Source of the DNA: Hyphomicrobiales bacterium | GTDB taxonomy: Bacteria > Pseudomonadota > Alphaproteobacteria > Rhizobiales > Rhizobiaceae | Direction: 5' to 3' | NCBI GenBank assembly: GCA_900471485.1 | Contig: UCEU01000024.1 | Span: 1 to 64,000 of the forward strand | Length of the DNA: 64,000 nucleotides | Shown here: positions 51,354-59,408 of the stretch, one piece after another | Layout of the letters: the number at the start of each line of letters is the position of its first letter | Numbering within the stretch: position 1 is the first letter of the stretch | Program-made: the position numbers and the translations under genes | The notes under the pieces: model-generated | What the model was told of the DNA's origin: nothing | Database searches by the model: none | Seen by the model: the letters and a program-made list of their open reading frames with translations, nothing else

Positions 51354-51854
51354 TTACGCCTCACCCACGGTTTCGAAGAGAACCGCTTCCAAAGCACGAT
51401 TGGCGTCCATGCCGGACCAGATCACGAACTGGAAAGCCTGATAGTAAGCCTCGCAGGTATCGAGCGCGCTGGCGAGCAGCACTTCCACCTGGCGGTTGGT
51501 GGGCTCGGCGCCGCCTGCGAGCAGCAGCGACTGCCGGAAGATGATCACATCCTCCTGGCGCCATACGTCGAAGTGACCCATCAGCACCTGGCCGTTGATG
51601 CCGGCCAGAAGCTTGGTGACTTCGTTCATTCTGAGATCGGGAACCTTCACATCGAAGGCGCAGCCGAGATGCAGCGCCTCGAACTCTTCCATCCAGGAAA
51701 ATGAAACGTGGTAGTCGGTCCACTTGCCTTCGACCGTCATTGCGATTTCGTCATCGCCCGACCGCTCGAAAGCCCAGTCGTTGTTGGCGGCGACGTACTC
51801 GATCATATCGACCGGGTTCGACTGACGCTCGACTTCCAATTCCATGAGGCTCAT
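51354..51854 (-). CDS. YbjN domain protein
   Basis: A 166-residue protein of the YbjN family (type III secretion chaperone-like fold). Core: NPVDMIEYVAANNDWAFERSGDDEIAMTVEGKWTDYHVSFSWMEEFEALHLGCAFDVKVPD. In E. coli YbjN affects motility and stress, but mechanism is unclear. The ATG at 51854 has AAGG upstream; an ATG three codons later is possible. It heads the proC-csaA operon. Confidence 0.9.
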   Translation of the reverse strand: MSLMELEVERQSNPVDMIEYVAANNDWAFERSGDDEIAMTVEGKWTDYHVSFSWMEEFEALHLGCAFDVKVPDLRMNEVTKLLAGINGQVLMGHFDVWRQEDVIIFRQSLLLAGGAEPTNRQVEVLLASALDTCEAYYQAFQFVIWSGMDANRALEAVLFETVGEA

Positions 51855-52246
51855 GCAGCACCTTCTTGACCGGAGTGAATACGTACCGACTTGGTCAACG
51901 ACGACACAAGGAGAACATACGCAACTACCGGAAACCACCAACCCAGATGACCCGTTGAACCACTACCAGACTGACGCGACTACCCTGTCCGGAGCTTACC
52001 AACTGTTCGAATCATCATTTAAAATCAGTGTATAACGGGCATGCCGACACGCCAGCCCCTTTAGCCCGTTTTAGGGAACGGCACTGTGGAAAGGTGTTGG
52101 CAACAAGATTCAGAAGGAGGGTTTAAACGACTCTGCCCATTGGCTTTTTTGGCAGTGTCCACAGGTGGATAAGCTCACCCGTATTTTAGGCCGTTACTGC
52201 GGTGTGTCGCATAAAGGACACACCGCGAGCTGTCTCAGATCGGGAA
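51855..52246. other. 392-base intergenic region
   Basis: No supported gene. It holds the YbjN promoter at its left and, at its right, the hairpin at 52199-52226. An AGGAGGG followed by TTTAAACG at about 52111 looks like a ribosome-binding site, but no usable start codon or open frame follows. Confidence 0.45.
52199..52226. terminator. Hairpin downstream of ubiK
   Basis: A perfect ten-base stem (GCGGTGTGTC and GACACACCGC) with an eight-base loop, 21 bases past the ubiK stop. No T-run on either strand, so it may be a transcript-end stabiliser. Confidence 0.4.
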
Positions 52247-52507
52247 TTACTTGCCCTTGGCGGCAAGCTTGGTTTCCAGCGCCTCGATGCGGGCGAGCAG
52301 TGCATCGTTTTCATCGCGCGCCTTGATCGCCATCTCGCGGACGACTTCGAATTCCTCGCGCTTGACGACATCCATGCTGTTCAGCCAACGCTCGGCCTGG
52401 GCGCTGAAGGCGGTCTCGACTTCCTTGCGCACGCCCTGCGCCGCGCCGGCGGCATCCGTCATAAGCTTGGCGAACTCGTCCATGATGCGGTTGGTTCCAG
52501 TCGTCAT
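52247..52507 (-). CDS. ubiK: Accessory factor UbiK family protein (BMFP)
   Basis: An 86-residue, mostly helical protein. A first helix (NRIMDEFAKLMTDAAGAAQGVRKEVETAF) is followed by a C-terminal coiled coil (VREMAIKARDENDALLARIEALETKLAA), the layout of the UbiK/YqiC (formerly DUF526) family. In E. coli UbiK assists the ubiquinone synthesis complex; the Brucella membrane fusogenic protein is also a member. AAGGAG precedes the ATG; longer reading frames upstream are artefacts. Divergent from lgt. Confidence 0.9.
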   Translation of the reverse strand: MTTGTNRIMDEFAKLMTDAAGAAQGVRKEVETAFSAQAERWLNSMDVVKREEFEVVREMAIKARDENDALLARIEALETKLAAKGK

Positions 52508-52801
52508 GGCGGCCTTCTCCTTGGTGGTGGTGATTGATCCTGCGGCCCTTAAGGGCCTTCTGGAATTGAGGTAGGGCCTTGCCGCTGCAGATGCAAGCGC
52601 TTTGCACTGGATAAGCCGCCGCTGCATCAGCGGTTGCGAACAATCGACTTGACCACCCCTGCTCCCGCCGCCATCTTCCGCCCAACCGAAAAACGCCGCG
52701 CGCCATAAAAAAGCGCGGGTGGAACGCTTCAACACTTTGAATCTGCGCATCGCTTGCCGCTCGATCGAACCGGAAAGCATGCGCCAGCGGATGAGAAACC
52801 C

Positions 52802-53650
52802 TTGCCGACAGTCGCCAATCTCCTGGCCATCATGCCCTTCCCCGATATCGACCCGATCGCCTTTTCGATCGGGCCGCTGGCCGTTCACTGGTACGGCCTG
52901 GCCTATGTCGCGGGCATCATGCTCGGCTGGTACTATGCCCGCCTGATCGCCGGCAATAACAGCCTATGGCCGGGCAACCAGTCGCCGATCACCAGGGCGC
53001 AGCTCGACGACTTCATCGTCTGGGTGGCGCTCGGCATCGTGCTTGGCGGTCGCATCGGCTACATCCTGTTCTATGATCTTGGCGCCATCATCGAGAACCC
53101 CATCCGCGCCATCCAGATCTGGAACGGCGGCATGTCCTTCCATGGCGGCCTGACGGGTACCACGATCGCCATGCTGATCTTCGCTCGCCGGAATTCCATT
53201 CCGATCTGGAGCCTGTTCGACATCGTCGCCGCCGTCGTTCCGATCGGCCTGTTCTGCGGCCGCATCGCCAATTTCATCAATGGCGAATTGTGGGGCCGGC
53301 TGACGGACGTTCCCTGGGCGGTCGTCTTCCCGACCGGCGGACCCTTCGCCCGCCATCCGAGCCAGCTCTACGAAGCCGGCCTCGAAGGCATCGTGCTCGT
53401 TCTCGTTCTTGCGCTGCTGATCTACGTCTTCCGCGCCCTGAAGACCCCCGGCTTCATCTCCGGCGTCTTCGTCTGCGGCTACGCCATGTCGCGCATCTTC
53501 GTCGAATTCTTCCGTGAACCGGATGCCCAGCTCGGATACCTTTTGGGCACCAACTGGCTGACGATGGGCATGGTGCTCTCGTCGCCAATGATCCTGCTGG
53601 GTATATGGGCCATGGTTCGCGCCTGCCGTCAGATTGCTGTTCAGCACTGA
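52802..53650 (+). CDS. lgt: Prolipoprotein diacylglyceryl transferase
   Basis: Inner-membrane enzyme that attaches diacylglycerol to the lipobox cysteine of prolipoproteins. About 282 residues with seven membrane helices; the catalytic histidine segment is GGMSFHGGLTG, and the family signature is GRIANFINGELWGR. The start is uncertain: a TTG at 52802, with GGATGAGAA upstream, gives the expected length; an ATG at 52832 (MPFPDIDPIAF) is shorter and lacks a ribosome-binding site. It leads an lgt-midA-pgeF cluster. Two lipoprotein genes in this window are its likely clients. Confidence 0.95.
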   Translation: MPTVANLLAIMPFPDIDPIAFSIGPLAVHWYGLAYVAGIMLGWYYARLIAGNNSLWPGNQSPITRAQLDDFIVWVALGIVLGGRIGYILFYDLGAIIENPIRAIQIWNGGMSFHGGLTGTTIAMLIFARRNSIPIWSLFDIVAAVVPIGLFCGRIANFINGELWGRLTDVPWAVVFPTGGPFARHPSQLYEAGLEGIVLVLVLALLIYVFRALKTPGFISGVFVCGYAMSRIFVEFFREPDAQLGYLLGTNWLTMGMVLSSPMILLGIWAMVRACRQIAVQH

Positions 53651-53672
53651 TTGCAGCGACAGGAGGCATCGC

Positions 53673-54773
53673 ATGACCACCGCACTTGGTGAAAAGATCA
53701 AGACGATCATCCAGGCGAACGGGCCGATCAGCGTCACGGATTTCTTCTCGCTCTGCCTCGCGGATCCCGAATACGGCTACTACCGCACCCGCGAACCCTT
53801 CGGCCGCGCCGGCGACTTCGTCACCGCGCCAGAGGTCAGCCAGCTTTTCGGCGAGATGATCGGCGTCTTCGTCGTCCACGCATGGCAGCGCCACGGCACG
53901 CCCGCAGGCGCCCGCCTCGTCGAGATCGGTCCCGGCCGCGGCACGATGATGTCGGATATGCTGCGCGTCATCTCGCGCCTCGCGCCGCCGCTTTTCGAAA
54001 GCATGACCATCCATCTGGTCGAAACCAGCGAACGCCTGCGCGACATCCAGCAGGAAACGCTCTCGCAATATGGCGGCAGGATCACCTGGCACGAGGACTT
54101 CGACGACGTGCCGCCCGGCTTCGCGCTGGTGGCCGCCAACGAGCTGTTCGACGCCATCCCCATCCGCCAGTTCGTCAAGACCGCGACCGGCTTTCGCGAG
54201 CGCATGGTTGGGCTCGATGCCAATGACGAACTCTCCTTCGGCGTCGGCGTCGCCGGCATCGATCCGGCGCTGCTGCCGAACCAGGCGCAGACAATGCCTG
54301 TCGGCACGATCTTCGAAATCTCGCCTGCCCGACAATCAGTCATGCTGGCGCTCTGCAACCGGCTGAAAGCCTTCGGCGGCACGGCGCTGGCGATCGACTA
54401 CGGCCACCTCGTCAGCGGCTTCGGCGACACGCTGCAGGCCGTGCGCATGCACGAGTTCGACCCGCCGCTCGCTCACCCCGGCGAAGCCGATCTCACCAGC
54501 CATGTCGATTTCCAGGCGCTGTCGGAAACCGCGGCGGCATCGGGGCTTCACGTCAACGGCCTGCTGCACCAGGGCGATTTTCTTGTCGGCCTCGGTATCC
54601 TGGAACGCGCCGCCGCCCTCGGCCGCGATCACACCGCTCATACGCAAGGTATCATCCAGACGGCCGTGGACCGGCTCGCCGGCGAAGGCGAAGGCCGCAT
54701 GGGCCAACTCTTCAAGGTCATGGCGGTATCAAGCCCGGCGGTCGACCTGATGCCGTTCCGGCCGGTGGATTGA
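53673..54773 (+). CDS. MidA/NDUFAF7-type SAM-dependent methyltransferase
   Basis: A 366-residue methyltransferase of the family whose mitochondrial member NDUFAF7 (MidA) dimethylates an arginine of a complex I subunit during assembly. Motifs: GDFVTAPEVSQLFGEMIG, the SAM site LVEIGPGRGTMMSDMLR, and AANELFDAIPIRQFV; a late ALAIDYGHL also fits. AGGAGG lies just upstream of the ATG. It stands between lgt and pgeF, the common alphaproteobacterial order. A role in complex I maturation is inference from the family. Confidence 0.92.
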   Translation: MTTALGEKIKTIIQANGPISVTDFFSLCLADPEYGYYRTREPFGRAGDFVTAPEVSQLFGEMIGVFVVHAWQRHGTPAGARLVEIGPGRGTMMSDMLRVISRLAPPLFESMTIHLVETSERLRDIQQETLSQYGGRITWHEDFDDVPPGFALVAANELFDAIPIRQFVKTATGFRERMVGLDANDELSFGVGVAGIDPALLPNQAQTMPVGTIFEISPARQSVMLALCNRLKAFGGTALAIDYGHLVSGFGDTLQAVRMHEFDPPLAHPGEADLTSHVDFQALSETAAASGLHVNGLLHQGDFLVGLGILERAAALGRDHTAHTQGIIQTAVDRLAGEGEGRMGQLFKVMAVSSPAVDLMPFRPVD

Positions 54774-54864
54774 CAGAGCGCGCGACGCTCGCCAACATCC
54801 GGCCACTATCGACCGCTTCGCCAACGAAGCCTCAAGCCAACTCGATCGGATCTTAGAACCTTTG

Positions 54865-55659
54865 ATGACAGACGCGGTATCTCCAGCACCGATTCAGAGC
54901 GCGCTGCTGAACGAAGCGACCGGAAGCGCCATCCTGCATGGGTATTTCACCCGTGAAGGCGGCGTCTCCAACGGCATCTATCGCGGCCTCAATGTCGGCC
55001 TCGGCTCGAACGACGACCGCGAGAAGGTGAGCGAGAACCGCCGCCGCGTCGCCGGCTGGTTCGACCTGCCGATCGAGCGCCTCGCCACCGTCCACCAGAT
55101 TCACTCGCCGGATGCTATCGTCGTCGACGGCTCCTATGACGGCTCGCGCCCTTCGGCCGATGCGCTGGTGACGGCGACGCCGGGCATCGCGCTTGGTGTG
55201 CTTGCCGCCGATTGCGGCCCGATCCTCTTCGCCGATCCCGAGAACCGCGTCATCGGCGCCGCCCATGCCGGCTGGAAGGGCGCGCTGACCGGCGTTCTTG
55301 AAAACACCATCGCGGCGATGGAAGGCCTCGGCGCCCGGCGCGAGACGATCGTCGCCTGCCTGGGACCGTCGATCAGCCAGGCAAGCTACGAGGTTGGCCC
55401 TGAATTCGTCGAACGCTTCCTCGGCGAGGACCCGTCCTACGAGCGCTACTTCGTGGCGTCCGCCAAGCCGGGACACGCCATGTTCGACCTTCCCGCCCTG
55501 ACGGTCGGCCGCCTGCGCGCCGCCGGCGTACGCGCCGAGAGCCTCGGCGTCTGCACCTACCCGGACAGCGAGCGCTTCTTCTCCTACCGCCGCACGACGC
55601 ACAACAAGGAGCCGGACTACGGCCGGCAGATTTCAGCGATTGCCATAAGGGAGACCTGA
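54865..55659 (+). CDS. pgeF: Peptidoglycan editing factor PgeF (YfiH, multicopper-oxidase-like fold)
   Basis: A 264-residue protein of the YfiH/laccase-domain family, which in E. coli corrects peptidoglycan peptides and whose human relative FAMIN acts on purine nucleosides. The metal-binding residues lie in TVHQIHSPDA, LAADCGPILF and IGAAHAGWKG; the end SYRRTTHNKEPDYGRQIS is also typical. ATG at 54865 is chosen over the TTG directly before it. It is likely co-transcribed with the methyltransferase upstream and the M24-like gene five bases downstream. Confidence 0.92.
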   Translation: MTDAVSPAPIQSALLNEATGSAILHGYFTREGGVSNGIYRGLNVGLGSNDDREKVSENRRRVAGWFDLPIERLATVHQIHSPDAIVVDGSYDGSRPSADALVTATPGIALGVLAADCGPILFADPENRVIGAAHAGWKGALTGVLENTIAAMEGLGARRETIVACLGPSISQASYEVGPEFVERFLGEDPSYERYFVASAKPGHAMFDLPALTVGRLRAAGVRAESLGVCTYPDSERFFSYRRTTHNKEPDYGRQISAIAIRET

Positions 55660-55664
55660 CCGCT

Positions 55665-56816
55665 ATGGCCCTCCACTTCGACAGACCCGAATTCGCCGTT
55701 CGTCTCGCCCGCCTGACCGACCAGATGCGCGAGGAAAAGCTTGACGCCATCCTGCTGTTTGCCCAGGAGAGCATGTACTGGCTGACCGGCTACGACACCT
55801 TCGGCTATTGCTTCTTCCAGACGCTCGTCGTCAAGGCGGATGGGACGATGGCGCTGCTCACCCGCTCGGCGGACCTGCGCCAGGCCAAGCAGACCTCCAT
55901 CCTCGACAACATTCATATCTGGGTCGATCGCGTCAACGCCGACCCGACGCTCGACCTGAAGAACCTGCTGGTCGAGATGGACCTGCTCGGTGCCCGCATC
56001 GGCGTCGAATACGACACGCACGGCATGACGGGCCGCGTTGCCCGCCTGCTCGACGCGCAACTGATGACCTTCGGTCAGATCGTCGACGCCTCCTATCTCG
56101 TCAGCCGGTTGCGGTTGATCAAGAGCCCGGCGGAAATCGCCTATGTCGAGCGAGCGGCCGCCCTTGCCGACGACGCGCTCGACGCAGCGATCGCGCTGGC
56201 AAAGCCCGGCGCCGACGAGGCCGATATACTGGCCGCCATGCAGGGCGCCGTCTTTGCCGGCGGCGGCGATTATCCCGCCAACGAGTTCATCATCGGCTCG
56301 GCCGAGGATGCCCTGCTCTGCCGCTACAAGGCCGGCCGCCGGAATCTCGGAGCCGAGGACCAGCTGACGCTCGAATGGGCCGGCGTCTACGCCCATTATC
56401 ACGCGGCCATGATGCGCACGATCGTCATCGGCGAGCCGAGCTACCGACACCGCGAGCTCTACAATGCCTGCCTCGAGAACATCCAGGCGATCGAGACCGT
56501 GCTGAAGCCCGGCCAGACCTTCGGTGACGTCTTCGACGTGCACGCCAGGATCATGGACGAGCGCGGCCTTGCCCGGCATCGGCTGAACGCCTGCGGTTAC
56601 TCGCTCGGCGCCCGCTTCGCCCCATCCTGGATGGAGCACCAGATGTTCCATGTCGGCAATCCGCAGGGGATCGAGCCGGGCATGTCGCTGTTCGTCCACA
56701 TGATCATCATGGATTCCGACAGCGGCACCGCCATGACGCTCGGCCAGACTTATCTCACCACCGCCGACGCGCCGCGCAGCCTTTCGCGCCACACGCTCGA
56801 CCTGATCACCGCCTGA
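55665..56816 (+). CDS. M24-family protein (creatinase/Xaa-Pro peptidase fold), metal site not conserved
   Basis: A 383-residue pita-bread fold protein with an N-terminal creatinase-like domain (FAVRLARLTDQMREEKLDAILLFAQESMYWLTGYDTFGY) and a C-terminal M24 domain. The usual metal ligands appear lost: the region equivalent to the two aspartates reads LEWAGVYAHYHAAMMRTI, and where aminopeptidases have IEPG it reads LFVHMIIMDSDSG. Creatinase-like members also work without metals, so hydrolysis of a small C-N bond (as in ectoine or creatine breakdown) is more likely than peptidase action. Starts five bases after pgeF. Confidence 0.88.
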   Translation: MALHFDRPEFAVRLARLTDQMREEKLDAILLFAQESMYWLTGYDTFGYCFFQTLVVKADGTMALLTRSADLRQAKQTSILDNIHIWVDRVNADPTLDLKNLLVEMDLLGARIGVEYDTHGMTGRVARLLDAQLMTFGQIVDASYLVSRLRLIKSPAEIAYVERAAALADDALDAAIALAKPGADEADILAAMQGAVFAGGGDYPANEFIIGSAEDALLCRYKAGRRNLGAEDQLTLEWAGVYAHYHAAMMRTIVIGEPSYRHRELYNACLENIQAIETVLKPGQTFGDVFDVHARIMDERGLARHRLNACGYSLGARFAPSWMEHQMFHVGNPQGIEPGMSLFVHMIIMDSDSGTAMTLGQTYLTTADAPRSLSRHTLDLITA

Positions 56817-56914
56817 TCCGGCTACCCTTAAGAATCCGGAATTGACACGGCACGGCCCCGACCGCCATAAGGTGATCGGGGCTCATTAATGCATGCGGAA
56901 GGACGAAAAGAGGG

Positions 56915-57742
56915 ATGACGCGATTTGCGACAGCGCCCACGCTCCTGGCCTGCCTTGCGCTTCTTTCCGCCTGCAACACCACCGATGCGCTGATCCCCCA
57001 GGTCGATATCGGCGACACCTCGAGCACGATCCGCTCCTCCTCTCCCGTGACCCAGAGCGATGCCGAGCGCATGGCTGGTGCCTCACCGCGCCAGCAGACC
57101 TTCGCGACGCCGAGGCAGAACGGCTACCATCCGGCCTACGACCAGCAGGAATATATGCGCGCCGGCCCCGGCACGCCGCCGACGACGATGGAAGCCCAGG
57201 CGCTCGCGCTCGACGGACCGACCCGCAGTCGCGCCTCCGCCGCACCGATCGAATCTCAGAACCTGCCCGAGCCCGTCTCGAACGCTCAGGCCGAGGAAGA
57301 GGACATGGCGGCTGCCGAGCGTCCGCGCGCGCCGCGCCGGACCGAGACCGCCTCACTCGCCAGGTCTCCCGCCCGAGGAACGACGGTTCGCTTCCTGCCG
57401 ATCATCGGTGCGCCGGTACAGGCCGTCACGCCCCTATCGCGCCAGCTCGGCAGCGAGGCGCGCGCGCATGGTCTCTCGATCAAGAGTTCCAACGACAACA
57501 GCAGCGCCTATATCCTCAAGGGCTATCTCTCCGCCTTTTCCGACAGCGACAAGGTAACGATCGTCTATGTCTGGGACGTGCTCGACAGCGGCGGCGCGCG
57601 GCTCCACCGGATCCAGGGGCAGGAAAGCGTGCCCTCAGCGGCGCAGGACCCGTGGGCGGCGGTTCCCGCCTCGGTGATGCAGCAGATCGCATCGAAAACG
57701 ATCGACGAGTTCTCCTCGTGGCGGGAGAGCAGCGGTGGTTAA
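56915..57742 (+). CDS. Hypothetical lipoprotein
   Basis: A 275-residue lipoprotein with lipobox LLSAC (cysteine near residue 20), a long low-complexity segment rich in Ala, Arg, Glu and Pro (about 40-150), and a conserved C-terminal domain (TVRFLPIIGAPVQAVTPLSRQLGSEARAHGL ... VWDVLDSGGARLHRIQGQE ... DPWAAVPASVMQQIASKTIDEFSSW). It is found at this place, between the pgeF cluster and prs, in related rhizobia. Function unknown. Start ATG at 56915 with AGAGGG upstream. Confidence 0.85.
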   Translation: MTRFATAPTLLACLALLSACNTTDALIPQVDIGDTSSTIRSSSPVTQSDAERMAGASPRQQTFATPRQNGYHPAYDQQEYMRAGPGTPPTTMEAQALALDGPTRSRASAAPIESQNLPEPVSNAQAEEEDMAAAERPRAPRRTETASLARSPARGTTVRFLPIIGAPVQAVTPLSRQLGSEARAHGLSIKSSNDNSSAYILKGYLSAFSDSDKVTIVYVWDVLDSGGARLHRIQGQESVPSAAQDPWAAVPASVMQQIASKTIDEFSSWRESSGG

Positions 57743-57848
57743 GCCACAGGCTTTTTACAAATATGGAAGCATGTGGCGCCTTTGCGCTTGCATTCAGGAC
57801 GAAGCTGGCTAAAAAGCGCGGCTATCAGCAGGTAACAGGCGGACCAAG

Positions 57849-58781
57849 ATGAAGGTTTTCGCAGGCAATTCGAACCGGCACCTCGCCGAAGCGATCTGCA
57901 ACTATCTCAACGTGCCCTTGGGCAGAGCAACCGTCCGAAGATTTGCCGATCAGGAGATCTTCGTCGAAGTCCAGGAAAATGTGCGCGGTGAGGATGTCTT
58001 CCTCGTACAGTCGACCTCCTTCCCGACGAATGACCATCTGATGGAATTGCTGATCATGATCGACGCGATGCGCCGGTCGTCAGCCCGCCGCATAACGGCC
58101 GTTCTCCCCTACTTCGGCTACGCCCGCCAGGACCGCCGCGCTTCCGGCCGCACGCCGATCTCGGCCAAGCTCGTGGCCAACCTGATCACCGAAGCCGGTG
58201 CCGATCGCGTTCTCACGCTCGACCTGCACGCCGGACAGATCCAGGGCTTCTTCGACATCCCGACCGACAACCTCTATGCCGTGCCGATCCTGACGCGCGA
58301 CATCAAAGCGAATTACGATCTCGGCAACGTCATGGTCGTCTCACCCGATGTCGGCGGCGTCGTGCGCGCCCGCTCGCTTGCCAAACGCCTCGACTGTCTG
58401 CTGGCGATCGTGGACAAGCGCCGCGACCGCCCGGGTGAATCCGAAGTCATGAACATCATCGGCGACGTCACCGGCAAGGACTGCCTCCTGATCGACGACA
58501 TCGTCGATTCCGGCGGCACGCTCTGCAACGCCGCTGACGCGCTGCTCGCCCAGGGCGCTTCCAGCGTCACGGCCTATATCACGCACGGCGTGCTCTCGGG
58601 CGGCGCGGTCACCCGCATCACGTCCTCGAAGCTGCGCGAACTCGTCATCACCGACTCGATCCAGCCGACGACGGCGATCCAGTCCGCGCACAACATCCGT
58701 GTTGTCAGCACGGCGAGCCTGATGGGCGAAGCCATCAACCGCACGAGCCAGGAAGAGTCCGTCTCCAGCCTGTTCGACTGA
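57849..58781 (+). CDS. prs: Ribose-phosphate pyrophosphokinase
   Basis: Makes PRPP from ribose 5-phosphate and ATP, feeding nucleotide, histidine and tryptophan synthesis. The 310-residue class I enzyme begins MKVFAGNSNRHLAEAICNYLNVPLGRATVRRFADQEIFVEV; it has the catalytic flexible-loop region PYFGYARQDRRASGRTPISAKLVANL, the divalent-cation site LTLDLHAGQIQGFFD and the PRPP motif CLLIDDIVDSGGTLCNAA. Full length. Confidence 0.98.
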   Translation: MKVFAGNSNRHLAEAICNYLNVPLGRATVRRFADQEIFVEVQENVRGEDVFLVQSTSFPTNDHLMELLIMIDAMRRSSARRITAVLPYFGYARQDRRASGRTPISAKLVANLITEAGADRVLTLDLHAGQIQGFFDIPTDNLYAVPILTRDIKANYDLGNVMVVSPDVGGVVRARSLAKRLDCLLAIVDKRRDRPGESEVMNIIGDVTGKDCLLIDDIVDSGGTLCNAADALLAQGASSVTAYITHGVLSGGAVTRITSSKLRELVITDSIQPTTAIQSAHNIRVVSTASLMGEAINRTSQEESVSSLFD

Positions 58782-58866
58782 CGCTTCGAAATTCCTCAAG
58801 GATTTCATCTTTCTCGGCGAAACCGCTTCGGCTAGACTTGTCAAAAGTTCAGCCGGAGGGAAACGC

Positions 58867-59334
58867 ATGAGACTGACCGAACTGATGCAGCCGAAAAAGC
58901 TCGCCCTGATCGTCCTGATCCCGATGTTGAGCGCCTGCACGGTCGATGTCGATCCCGGCTATTCACGCCCACCGCCGCGCCCGCGCCCACCGCAGCCGCA
59001 AATGTGCACCATGGAATACGCGCCCGTCTGCGGCGAACGCGGCGGACGCACGCAGACCTTCGGCAATGCCTGCCAGGCCCGCAGCAGCGGCTTCATGATC
59101 GTCGGTCGCGGCGAATGCCGGCGCCAGCCGCCGATCACCCCGCCGCGCCCCGAGCCGCCGCGGCCCCCTCGCCCGGAACGGCCCGAGCCTCCGACACGCC
59201 CCGGCGGCATCTGCACGCGGGAATACCGCCCGGTCTGCGGCCAGCGCGGCCCGCAGATGCAGACCTTCCCGAACGCCTGCGAAGCCGGCAACAGCGGCTT
59301 CAGGATCGTAGCGCAGGGCGAATGCCGTCGCTGA
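58867..59334 (+). CDS. Lipoprotein with two Kazal-type protease-inhibitor domains
   Basis: A 155-residue predicted lipoprotein (lipobox MLSAC, cysteine near residue 24). After a proline-rich stretch come two Kazal-like domains, CTMEYAPVCGERGGRTQTFGNACQARSSGF...GEC and CTREYRPVCGQRGPQMQTFPNACEAGNSGF...GEC, each with six half-cystine-type or near-complete cysteine patterns, separated by a Pro/Arg/Glu-rich linker (about 85-110). Such proteins may inhibit serine proteases in the periplasm or at the cell surface. GGAGGG precedes the ATG. Each domain appears to have four cysteines, fewer than the six of classical Kazal domains. Confidence 0.85.
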   Translation: MRLTELMQPKKLALIVLIPMLSACTVDVDPGYSRPPPRPRPPQPQMCTMEYAPVCGERGGRTQTFGNACQARSSGFMIVGRGECRRQPPITPPRPEPPRPPRPERPEPPTRPGGICTREYRPVCGQRGPQMQTFPNACEAGNSGFRIVAQGECRR

Positions 59335-59372
59335 ACGGATAGATTTGAATTGGAAGGCTGCCTTGGCAGCGA

Positions 59373-59399
59373 ACTCCGGCGTGACAGCCACGCCGGAGT
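59373..59399. terminator. Hairpin between convergent genes
   Basis: An 11-bp perfect stem (59373-59383 and 59389-59399) with loop ACAGC between the Kazal lipoprotein gene and the convergent gene ending at 59409. It has no T-run but is well placed as a two-way transcript end. Confidence 0.45.
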
Positions 59400-59408
59400 G
59401 AGCAGCGC

